Source: Pinus tabuliformis
Taxonomy: Eukaryota; Streptophyta; Pinopsida; Pinales; Pinaceae
NCBI GenBank assembly: GCA_031772625.1
Contig: CM062808.1
Coordinates: forward strand, 141,586,605-141,650,604
DNA length: 64,000 bases
Reading direction: 5' to 3'
Each line of letters opens with the position of its first letter. The first letter of the stretch is position 1. The notes below the pieces were generated by a model, which was given only the letters and a program-made list of their open reading frames with translations, was not told the origin of the DNA and did not search any database. Positions 41,559 through 52,500 of this stretch are shown one piece after another. The position numbers and the translations under genes are program-made.

Positions 41559-42565
41559 TATTACACCCTGGGTTAGTGTAGATTTAGATATTTCTGCTTA
41601 TTAGAATACAATTTCTATATTATTAGATTAGAGTTAGAGTAAAAGTATTCCATTTAGAAACTGTTAGAAAGAGAAATATCAATCCTTCCCACACACACAC
41701 ATAAATTGGGAAACTGGTACCATATCCCCAGTCGGACCCACTATACCAAACGGAAAAGGAGCTGCTAACCAAGGTCCGGACCGGGTGGGTATCCCCCTTG
41801 TTGTAGACCTAATTTTCGGGGCTTCAATAGGTTTTGGGAATATTCTTATCTTCTAGAGCCTTCTAGAAGATTCCCACACTTATCATCTCCTATGAGCTCT
41901 GAATTGTATAGGGAATGAGTTAAGTAACCTCCTATCCTCTCATCCCTTCCTCCATGGAAACTAACTCTAAGTTTGGAAGGCCATTCAATACCCTCATTTA
42001 TGACCAAACCTCCTCCATTTTCCTATAAATTGAGCACTAATATAAGTGATTAGGGGTTGCAATTTGATAATTTGTAAGGAGATACTGTTGGTGTGAGGTT
42101 TGAGATTGTAAGCAAGTATTGTTATGCTACCAGAGTGTTGTGCTTTTGATGTGAAGTTGGTTGGAACCCAAGCTGGAGGAGTGACGTTGGATCGGACTTC
42201 ATGGTTGTAACTCTTCCTTCTACTTAATAAATACGTTTACACCTTTTCCCATGTTCTTGTCTTTATGTATGATGATTATATGTGTAAATGCTTTTGATTC
42301 CATTTTCTTATAGTAGATAGATCTCTTGCTTTGATTGGTTTTTATCCTCTGTTTAGGATTGCAAGTACTTGTTGAGCAGATTAAGTTCAAGGAGTGACAA
42401 GAACCATATGACGGAGACAAAGGGAAAGAGAAATATAACAAGTAGGTCCCTTGTCTTATTTTTCTTCTATAGAAAAAGGATAAACGCTTTAAATCTGTTG
42501 TTCTAGATGTAGCTACCCATCTAGGGAATTTGTATTTATCTGTAGATACAAAATTCCACACAACA
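41559..42565 (+). repeat. E: 5' LTR
   Basis: The right edge (ACACAACA, 42565) adjoins a PBS. A TATAAAT box lies at 42024-42030. The left edge is placed near 41559 because TATTACACCC resembles the TGTTACAC start of A's LTR and gives about 1.0 kb, as in A, B and C. That start is uncertain. Confidence 0.6.
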
Positions 42566-42568
42566 AAT

Positions 42569-42586
42569 TGGTGACTCCACTGGGGA
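42569..42586 (+). other. E: primer-binding site
   Basis: TGGTGACTCCACTGGGGA, one base from the PBS of B, 3 bp after the LTR end. Confidence 0.85.
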
Positions 42587-42733
42587 GATGATCATCATTC
42601 TGGGTAGTTTACCTTCATCCTAGTACACCCTAGTAGACTTTAATTTCTTCCATTAATCTTGTTTCAGCCTTTTTGAAGTGTTTTTTGGTAAAAAAATTGT
42701 GCATGAAAGCCCCTAGAATGGCCTCTCTGGCAC

Positions 42734-42738
42734 CAGTG
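42734..42738. repeat. G: left target-site duplication CAGTG
   Basis: CAGTG precedes the left LTR start TGTTGGCTAG and recurs at 55811-55815 right after the right LTR. Confidence 0.93.
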
Positions 42739-44101
42739 TGTTGGCTAGTTGAATTGTTTATGAATTAAACATTCAAGTACCACATTAATTGTCAACCAGG
42801 GAAAGTCTTTTTATTCCAAAGGCTACTGCGTATTGTATGTACTCAAAATCTAAAAGCATTGAAAAGCTGTAGTATACGTAATTCTTACGCTATGTCATAA
42901 CAGTACTTGTTAAAGTAAAGGCAATTAATTAAAACTACAAATCTGGAAAGCGAAATGATGGATGCTTTGTTGGCAGAGGATCAGGACCCTATCCTCCAGA
43001 TGGGGATGTTCAACACCTACCCCTGTAATCAGATTTACTAATGCACACTGCACTCTCATTCACCGGTGAGAAACAAACTCAAATGATTAATGAAACAGAG
43101 TACTGGCAAGACAGAGAATACCAGAGGTAATGCTATCAAATCCAAGCAGAGTACCAGAAAGAAACTATTGCACACTTACACACTTGACAAGAAAGTAAAT
43201 GGGCGAATCTTGTGAGGAAGGTGGGCCCAGTCCCTCTCACAAGATTCCCCAAGAAAACGAAGACTGGATTAAGTGCTCAAAACAGTTGTATATTCATCTG
43301 CCAAAAAGATTAAATACAATAGAGTTCAGACTTGCTGATGTTCTCAGAATCTCTTCTTACAAACTGACCATAGACATTGACTAATCCCTTTTTCATGTAG
43401 ATGTCTCTTCTTTATAGAGGAGACATCTATTACAACAAAGTATTACAGCCCATTCAGTTATCCCATCTTATCAAAAATAAGCAATTCAGAACACTGTTAC
43501 AACAGTATGATAATACATTCTTTCTTGAGTTCTAGTTGTTACACAGCGGGTAACTGACTTCGACTGTCTTCTCGGGATCTTCATATTCCTTTGCCATTTC
43601 CCCATGCTGTTCCTGATTTAGGCCATGCTGACTGTGTTCTTCTTTCTTTAGATCTCCGCTTGATTATGCCATGTCAAGGTTCTTTAAATAGTTGCCATCT
43701 GTTATTCGCGGCTGTTACAAAATAGCTTGCTTTAGGTGATTGCTGTTGCTGACTGTAGCAACTACGGAGTTGCTACTTTTGGTGTTGCAGCAACTGCGTA
43801 GTTGCTGTTTCTGGTGTTACAGCAACTGCGTAGTTGCTGTTTTTGGTGTTACAGCAACTATACATTATAATTCCTGCAAGCTTAAGGCAATTATTTGACA
43901 ATTTAGTCAGCGTTTCCAAGGATAAGTATAAAGATATTCATGAATATGAAATAAACAATTAAACATAGATATGCGGGAGGTTACTTCATACCTTGGGGTC
44001 AATATGTCATTATAAAATAAAAGCTTTCAACTTATGACTGCAAAAGGATAATAATACGGCAAAAGATAAGGTCAAAAATAGGTCAATTGTGAGTCCCAAC
44101 A
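42739..44101 (-). repeat. G: 3' LTR (left copy)
   Basis: TG...CA ends, 1363 bp, pair of 54448-55810. TTTATA at 43411-43416 (TATAAA on the element strand) sits between 13-bp inverted arms with one mismatch (43398-43410 and 43417-43429). About 43745-43860 has three to four repeats of a roughly 35-bp unit with GTTGCAGCAAC and GTAGTTGCTG. Confidence 0.95.
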
Positions 44102-44112
44102 TCCCCCCCAAC
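44102..44112 (-). other. G: polypurine tract
   Basis: TTGGGGGGGA on the minus strand, directly before the 3' LTR start TGTTGGGACT. Confidence 0.88.
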
Positions 44113-44243
44113 TGAAGAGATTGCATGTCCCCATGCAATGGCTACTCTGAGTCTGAGTCGGAGAACTAGGACGAACAATGCAGATTACTAAGACAATAGC
44201 TGTAGGGAGTAACATCAAACTTGTCTCTGAAACCACAAACAGT

Positions 44244-45011
44244 TCATATATGCTTCCATGCTGCTGCTTCTTCTCTGTTAGAAAGTCCAAACTGGCCCTT
44301 ATACTGATCACCAGACAACCATAAAAGTGGGAATTTAAATTTATAACCCATCCAATTTTCAACACAACGTTGCATGCATTCAACATACTTAGGTACCCTT
44401 GAAAGTGCTACCTGCAGATTTGATGGGTTATACAGGTGATATTCCTTCCTTTCTGCGGGGCAGTTATCCCAAAACAGTTTATTTGCTTTAACAGCCAAGG
44501 ATGCTTTGGTCTTTACATACTGCTGACAGTCTGTTAGGACCTCTGTTTGCAGTCTCATAACATGATCCTTCATATCAGAATTGCTTATCATTTTTAAGTG
44601 TTGTGAAATGAAAGTGGCAGCGTTCTGTGGTTCAGCTCGAATCCACAGAAGACAATTCTGTTCGTTTTGGAGGCCTGAGACATAGGCATTTTGCCAGGTA
44701 AGTTGATTAGCCAAAAAGGAGATGAAGGCTCTCAATTGTATGTCACCAACTACAGGTATCATATTCATGTTCGTTTCTTCAGACACGGCCTCATTATGGA
44801 GGTACAATTCACATAGCAGGTTTTGGTCGCTTTTGGGTGCCTCTGCAAAGGTCTGCATAAACTGATCTGCTGTGACCACTTGATGAGGCCTCCCCTCTTT
44901 GATAGCCTTCAGCTGAATGAATGCAAGTCTTTCCCTTAAAAATGTAGCATAGTTAAAAGAGGGTTTCCTTGTGGAAAGCATTCTTTGACATAACTCAAAC
45001 ATCTGGGACAT
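44244..45011 (-). CDS. G: third post-pol ORF, 255 aa, unknown
   Basis: Open, starting M-S-Q-M-F-E-L. Mostly helical, with several Trp/Cys (for example N-C-L-L-W-I-R, W-D-N-C-P-A-E). No signal peptide, membrane segment or known domain is seen. It is the last ORF before the 3' LTR, the place where Athila and other plant elements have env-like or accessory ORFs. Without a membrane segment, a glycoprotein role is not supported. Confidence 0.6.
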   Translation of the reverse strand: MSQMFELCQRMLSTRKPSFNYATFLRERLAFIQLKAIKEGRPHQVVTADQFMQTFAEAPKSDQNLLCELYLHNEAVSEETNMNMIPVVGDIQLRAFISFLANQLTWQNAYVSGLQNEQNCLLWIRAEPQNAATFISQHLKMISNSDMKDHVMRLQTEVLTDCQQYVKTKASLAVKANKLFWDNCPAERKEYHLYNPSNLQVALSRVPKYVECMQRCVENWMGYKFKFPLLWLSGDQYKGQFGLSNREEAAAWKHI

Positions 45012-45134
45012 TTTGTGTTTCAGTTCCTTGATTTCTTTATACTGGGCCCTACACTGTTCCAGTGCTTCCCAGTTCTTATAAGCATGATCAAACCATGTCC
45101 CCTTTTGTTGTTCGAATGCTTTGCCTTGAAACCG

Positions 45135-46622
45135 CTAATATTCTCTCCACCATCTACCTTTTAATTCTTGAAAACTTTCTATTTCTATACATGCATCACT
45201 AACAGTGGGGAGCTCTGTTTGCATACAGGCATCAATCATGGTCATCTGCTCTGTTGAAGTGGGCTGGGATGATCCAGCATCTCTCTCTTCATCTATGACC
45301 AGAGTTTCTTCCTCCTGTTGGACTAATCCATTTTGCTCCAAATTGGTTTTGGTGGACCGGGGTGAATCTGTTTCTTTTTCTCCATCTGCTCCTTGCTTCT
45401 TGCTGGGCGAATTCAATTCTTCTTTATTCCCTTCTGAAACTATTTGCTCTTCCTCTATAATAGTCTGGGTAGGCCGTGATAAATCTGTATCCTTTTCTTC
45501 TTCTTCTAGCTCCTTAGCAACTTGAATAGGGCTAGGTGAGTCCAGTTTTTCTTCATTTCCTCCTGAGATTATTTCTTCTTCCATAATACTCTGGGTAGGC
45601 CGTGATGAGTCTGTGTCTTTTTCTTCCTCCTCCATAATGTCGGGAAGCTCCTCTGTTTGTTCCTGTGCAGTCTCTGAAGAACTTACTGGTTCTTGTGTGT
45701 CAGTAAGCTCCTGGTCTTGTGCAGTTTTAGATGAACTCACTGGTTCTTGTGTGTCAGTAAGTCCCTGATCTTGTGCAATTTCAGGTGAACTTACTGGTTC
45801 TTGTGTGTCAGTAAGTTCTTGATCTTGGTCCTGCATGTTCTCTGGATGACCTGTTGGTTCTTGTGTAGCAACAGGTCTCTCTGACTGCACTTCTTCTGAA
45901 GATCCTGTTGGTTCTTGTGTAACAACAGGTTTCTCTGTCTGCACTTCCTCTGAAGATCCTGTTGGTTCTTGTGTAGCAACAGGTCTTTCTGTCTGCACTT
46001 CCTCTGAAGATCCTGTTGGTTCTTGTGTAGCAACAGGTCTTTCTGCCTGCATTTCTTCTGCAGATCCTGTTGGTTCTTGTGTAGCAACAGGTCTCTCTAT
46101 CTCAGCAGAGAATTGTGGGATTTCTACTTCAGCATCAGCAGACTCCTTTGTTTCATTTTCAGCATCGGAGGCTTCCTTTATTGGTTCTTGTACTACCTTA
46201 TATCCTGCCTGAGCATATATCTCACCACAATTTGTACACATATATTCGTTATCTTTGCTTTTCTCTGCTGCAGACGCTACTCTTGCTAAAACATGCAGGC
46301 TGAATTCTTTCTGATATGCTTCCCTGACCCTTATTATCTCTTCCTGGTAATCCTGAATCTGAGATTTCAGAAACTCAATTTCTTCTTGCAGGGCGGGTAT
46401 AGTAGGCTGATCCTGTGAGACAGTAGATTCTAGTGGAGGCAGAGGTTCTGCTTCGTCAATTTGATCAGTATTCCCCACAGGTGGTTCTTGTGTGTCACCT
46501 GGGGTAGTGGCTGTTTCTTGTGTTGCAGCCACTTGGTCACTATCATTCTGGGTGTCGGCAGCTGGTTCTTGTGTATCAGTTGTCTTAAGATATGATGCCA
46601 CGAAGCTATGAACGCTCTGCAT
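45135..46622 (-). CDS. G: second post-pol ORF, 495 aa, with 18-aa repeats
   Basis: Starts M-Q-S-V-H-S-F. Residues about 75-110 form a coiled coil. A C-T-N-C pair lies near residue 132. From about residue 180 come about five 18-aa repeats of the type E-R-P-V-A-T-Q-E-P-T-G-S, then about four related repeats with D-T-Q-E-P-V-S-S. An acidic, Ser/Pro-rich tail follows. At DNA level this is a 54-bp minisatellite at about 45650-46110. The repeat count probably varies between copies. No known function. Confidence 0.65.
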   Translation of the reverse strand: MQSVHSFVASYLKTTDTQEPAADTQNDSDQVAATQETATTPGDTQEPPVGNTDQIDEAEPLPPLESTVSQDQPTIPALQEEIEFLKSQIQDYQEEIIRVREAYQKEFSLHVLARVASAAEKSKDNEYMCTNCGEIYAQAGYKVVQEPIKEASDAENETKESADAEVEIPQFSAEIERPVATQEPTGSAEEMQAERPVATQEPTGSSEEVQTERPVATQEPTGSSEEVQTEKPVVTQEPTGSSEEVQSERPVATQEPTGHPENMQDQDQELTDTQEPVSSPEIAQDQGLTDTQEPVSSSKTAQDQELTDTQEPVSSSETAQEQTEELPDIMEEEEKDTDSSRPTQSIMEEEIISGGNEEKLDSPSPIQVAKELEEEEKDTDLSRPTQTIIEEEQIVSEGNKEELNSPSKKQGADGEKETDSPRSTKTNLEQNGLVQQEEETLVIDEERDAGSSQPTSTEQMTMIDACMQTELPTVSDACIEIESFQELKGRWWREY

Positions 46623-46786
46623 CTCAGCCTCTGTGGGTGGGGGAGAGGGGTTTCGAGGAGTGGCTGGAGTGCGGGGTTTTAAAGCGATGGGTGGTGAGCT
46701 GGAGGAATTAGGGGATCCAACTACTGCCGATTTTCGTTTTGGTAGAGAGGCAGGGAATTGAGGTGTTTTTCTCTTCCTGCTGGCCC

Positions 46787-47839
46787 TTAAGGTCGGAGCA
46801 GTAGTCGGGGTAGTGGGTGCTTTGGTTGAAACCCTCGTTCTTCTTCTTTTTGCTGGGTTTTCTTTGCCTGCTGCATTTTTCGTTTAAGCTGCGTAATTGG
46901 GATATTATCGTCGGAATCATCAGTAGAAATACTGAGTATGGGAGCGGGAGAATTGGTTCTTTTGGGAGATGTGGTTAATTCCGCTGCTGCTTGTTCATTC
47001 TCTGTAACATGCAGGGGTGTTTGCTGGGGTTGTTCGGGAATATGCTCTGTTTGCTGAGGGTTTTCCAAAGGGGTTTGTTCAGGGATGTCGTCCGTTTGTT
47101 GAGGAGGCTCTTGGTCTCGCTGAGGTGTGTCCTCAGCTTGACGAGAAGTTTCCTCTTCTTGATGAGGACTTTCCTGCACAGGCTGTGGAATTCTTTCCTC
47201 CGGATGGGGATTGATGGGGGGTGGAGGGATGTTTAGAGCAAGAGCTCTGTTAATCAGCAATTGGATTAAGCGATGGTGTTTTAGGGAGAGAACTGGATGC
47301 TTCGCTTTCATAGCATATCGTGCCATATTTTTAAGACAACCCAGCAAATAATATGGCATGTTCAATAATTGACCATTTCTTAAATGATTTAACAGGACGA
47401 AGTCGTGCTGGTAGATTACCTGGTAACGACCTTCGCATGTCAGATATTGCTTGACGAATTCAGCGACTTTTGGCCATGGTTGAGGTAACGACCGCAATGC
47501 TACACCTCTGCCCTTGGTTTCTACTTCCTCGCCTGGTCGGAGAAAGTCTTGCTGTGCATTCAGAATCAGGTGCTTTCTGCTGAACCACCGTGTACCAGTG
47601 GCTGGGAGTCCGGTGACTTCAGCTATGATTTCTTCCGTGACCGGAACTTGAATTCCTTGGACGACAGAGAATCCTTCTGTCAAATTGCATGTGAATTCCA
47701 GGACTTGCTGCTCATCAAAGTCCGGAAGTCTCCTGAAATACTCTATCCATCCAGCTTGCAAGAAAATTTGGTAAATTTCCGGAAAGAGTTCCAGGACTGT
47801 TGTCGTGCCTGGTTCATACGTAATGAGGGTTCCTCCCAT
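46787..47839 (-). CDS. G: first post-pol ORF, 350 aa
   Basis: Starts M-G-G-T-L-I-T-Y. The N-terminal half (about 1-200) is globular: V-L-E-F, then V-V-Q-G-I-Q-V-P-V-T-E-E-I-I, then P-Y-Y-L-L-G-C-L. This pattern (E-F...V-x-G-x-x-V...I...L-P...G) is like the plant retroelement-associated 'putative plant transposon protein' family; that is my impression by eye. Residues about 205-290 are Pro/Gln/Glu-rich. The tail is Lys-rich. Role unknown. Confidence 0.62.
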   Translation of the reverse strand: MGGTLITYEPGTTTVLELFPEIYQIFLQAGWIEYFRRLPDFDEQQVLEFTCNLTEGFSVVQGIQVPVTEEIIAEVTGLPATGTRWFSRKHLILNAQQDFLRPGEEVETKGRGVALRSLPQPWPKVAEFVKQYLTCEGRYQVIYQHDFVLLNHLRNGQLLNMPYYLLGCLKNMARYAMKAKHPVLSLKHHRLIQLLINRALALNIPPPPINPHPEERIPQPVQESPHQEEETSRQAEDTPQRDQEPPQQTDDIPEQTPLENPQQTEHIPEQPQQTPLHVTENEQAAAELTTSPKRTNSPAPILSISTDDSDDNIPITQLKRKMQQAKKTQQKEEERGFQPKHPLPRLLLRP

Positions 47840-48429
47840 AGCTGTTGTCTCGGTAAATCTTCAGAATTCAGAGCCGAGCTACCAATTTCAACTCAGGGTA
47901 TACATCACAAATGGTAACATGCCATAGTTTTTACATACAACCGGGAGAATTAAGGGTGGCAGTGGTTGGCGTGGTTTGTCATTATGGGAATTGCTTCGGT
48001 AATCCCCCCCCTTCCTACGTGTAAATGATATGATTGGGAATGCAATCATTTGATGGACCTATCAACCTTTTTCTGCTTATCTATTATTTAATGCTTATTC
48101 ATAAACGTGCGTACCTTCGTACTTTACCTTTTTGATCGCTGCGTCAAAAAGTCTTTTCTCGTCCGTTGTCAAATTATAATAATTACCGCGGATCTGAAAG
48201 CACGGGAATATGGGTGATTTGTAATGATAATGACGGGAAGTGACAGTAAGGTGCTGTAATCATCACGAGAGGTGGTATATTTTGTGAGGGAAGGATATTT
48301 CGTGATCGGGAAGCAATATCGTGGCACCGGGACTGGTGTTGCAGCAACAGAAAATTACCGTTGGGGCAACAGGGATTAAGGGAAAACGTTTGTGAAAACG
48401 GGGAATGTGCTGGAATAATGGAACTAGTG

Positions 48430-48655
48430 TTACAGCAACAGGAATAGTGTTGTGGCAACGGGAAATGGTGTTGCAGCAACGGGGAATGGTGTTGCAGCAA
48501 CGGGAAATGGTGTTGCAGCAACGGGAAATGGTGTTGCAGCAACGGGAAATGGTGTTGCAGCAACGGGGAATAGTGTTGCAGCAACGGGGAATAGTGTTGC
48601 AGCAACGGGAAATGGTGTTGCAGCAACGGGGAATGGTGTTGCAGCAACAGGAATT
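48430..48655. repeat. G: 21-bp minisatellite with GTTGCAGCAAC core
   Basis: Nine exact GTTGCAGCAAC cores 21 bp apart, plus two or three variants to the left; another copy is near 48338. The core is a GTTGC/GCAAC inverted repeat. Because 21 is a multiple of three and the unit has no stop codon in several frames, long false ORFs appear on both strands. The same core occurs in G's LTRs. Confidence 0.95.
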
Positions 48656-48815
48656 CGGAGTCCACACAGTAATTCCTTTCGAGACTTTTGTTCTCAGCTA
48701 CTTCCCCATGCTAACATCTGCAAAATACCGAAATGTAATATCGCAATCCTTGGCAGGATTTATTAGTTTCTAAAAAAAAATGTCTAATCCTAAAAATTAC
48801 ATAAATAATAGAAAT

Positions 48816-50100
48816 TCAAGTGCTTTGAGGGACAGCAAGTTCCCCTGGAAAAGAATAATGTTTTATTGCCATGCAAGTGGCTTTAAAGTCCTCTTTGGAA
48901 ACCGGCCGCTGATATAACCGAAGTCGGTAGCCATTCACTAACACTGGTGTTCTGCTTCCATCAATTATTAATAGTCTAACCGTTCCATTTGGGAAAACAA
49001 TATCCACTTCGTACGGCCCTAGCCATCTTGTTCTCAGCTTCCCTTGAAAGTTCTCGAAACGTGAATCATAAAGTAAAGCCCAGTTACCTTTCTGGAACTG
49101 CTTTTGCTTAATGGTTCTGTCATGCCATCTGCTCCTTTATTGCTGTATCATAGTTGTTTGATGGACGGCATCCAGTCTTTTCTCGTCCAATTCCTGCAAC
49201 TGCTGCAACCTGGCTGTTTGTGCATCAGTTAAATCAAGGTTAACAGCTAAGGCAGTTCTTAAGGTTTTAATTTCAAACTCTACAGGAAAAATAGCATTCT
49301 TTCCAAAAACCAATTCATAGGGTGAAAATCCTGTTGTGTTTCTCCAAGTGGTTTTGTAGGCCCAAAGAGCCTCGGGCAAGCGTTGGAACCAGTCCCTTCT
49401 ATTCTCCTTTATTGTCTTTGTTAAGATAGCTTCTATGACCTTATTTGTGCTTTCCACCTGCCCATTTGCTTGGGGGTGGTAAGGTGTGGTCATTTTATGC
49501 TTGATATGATATTTTTGGAGCGTATCTTTGAAACCATGAGAATTGAAAGGAGGTCCTCCATCAGTGACTAATTCTCTGGGTAGTCCAAATCTAACAAAGA
49601 TTTCCTCAAATAAAAATGTTAGTACTGCTTCTTCATTAGCTCTAATGAGTGCTTTGGCCTCTACCCATTTAGTCATGTAATCTGTGCATACTAGAATATA
49701 AACTCTTTGATTAGATGGAGGATTAATGGGACCTACGAAATCTAATGCCCATTTCTCAAAAGGTTCGAGAGTTACCAGGGGGTTGAGTGGCATTTCATCC
49801 CTATGGTTGGGCTGGCCCATTATCTGACAGCTGTCACAAGCCTTCACATATTTTCTAGCATCTTTAAAAAGTGATGGCCAGTAATAACCCATTCTAAGTA
49901 CCTTGTGAGTTGTTCTTTTATCTACAAAATGTCCTCCACAAGGACCATCGTGACAAGCTTTCAATATGTCATAAATCTCATCTTCCCCAACGCATCTCCT
50001 GATTTCTTGATCTATTCCTGTGTGGAACAGACACCCGCTTATCCAGCTGTACCTAGCACTTTGCTGGATGATCTTTCTTCTTTCCATGTGTGATAGGTGT
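48816..50100 (-). pseudogene. G: integrase
   Basis: HHCC part with C-D-S-C-Q-I, DDE core with W-A-L-D-F-V-G-P, L-V-T-D-G-G-P-P-F and N-G-Q-V-E-S-T-N-K, then a C-terminal region ending near 48816 with V-L-V-N-G-Y-R-L-R-L-Y. The ending V-N-G-x-R-L-x-x-Y is typical of Athila-type pol. No chromodomain. Largely open. Confidence 0.88.
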
Positions 50101-51448
50101 GATGGTAATTTTCCTGCAACTAGATAATTGGCAATGTCTGCATACCAAGGTGAGTGAGCAGATATTGCAAATAGATACTCATCAAGAAAAGAATCATCTA
50201 CTGGAACATTTTCATCAGTTTTTAAACGAGAAAGAAAATCAGCAACTATATTTTCTTTTCCTGGCCTATCTACAATTGTGATATCAAATTCCTGTAATAG
50301 TAATAACCACCTGGTGACTCGAGCATTTGTAATTGATTTATTCATTAAATACTTGATGGCCGAGTGGTCAGTATGCACAAAGGTAGTATAGCCAGTAATA
50401 TAATGCCGAAATTTATTAATAGCATAAATAACTGCTAAAAATTCTTTCTCAGTTACTGTATAATTTAACTCAGCTGGTGTCATGTTTTTGCTGATGAAAT
50501 AGATAGCATAGGGGAGATTGTTTTCTTCCTGTCCCAAGACAGCTCCAATTGCCGTATCTGAGGCATCAGAGGAAATATGAAAGGGTAATGCCCAATCAGG
50601 TCCTCTCAAAATAGGAGCTGTGGACAACTGATGCTTAAGTTTATTGAATGCATTCTCACAGTCATCAGTCCACTTGAATTCAGCATTTTTCATTAATAAC
50701 AAAACAAAGGAGAAGCTATTTTAGAAAAATCCTTAATAAATCTTCTGTAGTATCCGGCATGTCCTAAAAAACGTCTCACCTCCGTTTGTGTTTTGGGGAT
50801 AGGAAGGTTCTGAATCACCTGAATCTTAGCTGGGTCGACTTGAATTCCTAAAAATGAAATGAAATGACCTAGTACAATACCCTGATTCATCATCATGTGG
50901 CATTTTTCAGTGCTTAAAGCGAGGTGTGCTTCTATGCACCGCTTAAGCACTTTTTCAAGGTTTTGCAGAGCATCTTCAAAGGTCACTCCATAAGGAGTAA
51001 AGTCGTCCATGAATATTTCTAATGAATCGTTTAACATATCAGAAAAGATTCCTATCACCGCTCTCTGAAATGTCGCTGGAGCATTACACAACCCAAATGG
51101 AAGTACTCTATAGGCAAAGGTTCCCCATGGGCTGGTAAATGTGGTTTTGTCCTGATCCTGGGGTGCAATCCTGATTTGGTTGTATCCACTAAACCCATCC
51201 AAGAATGAGAAGAATTTCTTACCTGCTAAATTATCCAATACTTGATCAATAAAAGGTAAAGGGAAATGATCTTTCTGGGTTGCTTTATTTAATGATCTAT
51301 AGTCTACACATACTCGCCATTTCCCATTCTTCTTTGGTACAATTACGAGTGGAGAAACCCACTCACTGTCAGATATTGGATATATGAATCCTGCATTTAA
51401 AAGTTTTTGGAGTTCCTCCTTCACAATTTCTCTGAGGTTAGGGTTCAT
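50100..51448 (-). pseudogene. G: reverse transcriptase and RNase H
   Basis: RT blocks in order: P-K-K-N-G-K-W-R-V-C-V-D-Y-R, L-D-G-F-S-G-Y-N-Q-I, L-P-F-G-L-C-N-A-P-A-T-F-Q, and the catalytic F-M-D-D-F. RNase H follows with S-D-A-S-D-T-A-I-G-A-V and T-D-H-S-A-I. The L-C-N-A-P-A-T-F-Q block separates G from the Tat elements here (L-K-N-x-G-A-T). It makes cDNA from element RNA. Confidence 0.9.
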
Positions 51449-51589
51449 TCTTCACTGGGGTTGACAGACTGGTCGGGATCCCTCCTTAATGTATATACGG
51501 TGAGTACATAATTCAGGGGAGATCCCTTTCATGTCTGTGTAGTCCCATGCAAATGCCTCTTTGTTTGCTTGGAGTAACTTTATTAATTT

Positions 51590-52500
51590 CTATTTTTCAT
51601 CATTAGTCAAATCAGGATTTATATTCAGCATTTTACCAGGTTCAATTTCAACTGTTGTGCTCTTGGAAGAGTTGCCTAATGCTGTCTGGCATAAGTTTTC
51701 ATCTTTCATATTCTGCTGGGATTCAGGTTCTAGGATTGCAGCGAAGTGATTAAATGTTTCTAGATTAACCGAAGAGGGTTTAGAAATAAAACTGCTAATT
51801 AGTTCATCTTCGGTGGAGTTTTTAAAAGTCAAAGCTTGCCCAATAGTTAATATCGGTTGGGTTTCCTCATCCTCATAGTCTACCCATATGGAATTGTCAC
51901 TTTTAATCATGGGAGTGGCATGAGGATAGAGGGTTAGTTGTTTAGTCTCTTGTCCATTGGAGATGGTCATTGATCCAGATCTACAGCTGATGAAAGCATC
52001 TGCTGTAGCCAACCAAGGTCTCCCTAGAATCAACGGATGACCCCCCAACTTTGTTTTAGTTTGTAAGACCACAAATTCAACCGGGTAGTTCCAGGATTCT
52101 ACAGAGATTATAAGGTCTTCAATGACCCCTTCAGGTTTGATCGTAGAACGGTCAGCTAATTCTAAGATAGTAGGAGTTTCCCTGATAAAGTTTTTTAGCT
52201 GGAGCAATTGAGCTGTTTCGAGTGTCATGATATTTATTGCAGCTCCTAAGTCTACTAAGACTTTAGAGATACATGTTTTTCCAACCTGGACTGTTACTGT
52301 AGGGTGACCAGGGTCACCATACTTGATAGGATAATCTTTTTCAGTCATTAAGGCAGTTAATTCCCCCATCACATGAACTGTGAGGGGGTCTTTAGCCTTC
52401 CTTCCAGGTTTCTTTACACAAATGTCTCTAATAGTTCTAGCATATATAGGAACATCCCTTAGTGCTTGTAATAATGGGATTTTGACATACAAGTTCTGTA
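51590..52500 (-). CDS. G: retroviral-type aspartic protease region
   Basis: The active-site segment is V-L-V-D-L-G-A-A-I-N near 52230-52260; the Athila group often has D-L-G-A/S where others have D-S/T-G. The second motif, L-I-L-G-R-P-W-L-A, follows about 90 residues later near 52010-52040. An acidic linker to RT ends near 51590. It is in frame with the end of gag. Confidence 0.85.

Noticed and set aside
43199-43384. 61-aa ORF repeated at 54908-55093
   Set aside because: Part of G's LTR pair, antisense to the element; no sign of selection.
45791-46087. Minus-strand ORF with H-K-N-Q-Q repeats
   Set aside because: Second frame of the 54-bp minisatellite in the 495-aa ORF of G.
48430-48655. 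CRISPR-like regular repeats
   Set aside because: Continuous 21-bp tandem repeat without distinct spacers, in plant nuclear DNA.
48183-48773. Four overlapping ORFs on both strands (about 104-160 aa), Cys/His- or Gly-rich
   Set aside because: They come from the 21-bp minisatellite, whose period is a multiple of three, so stops are absent in several frames.
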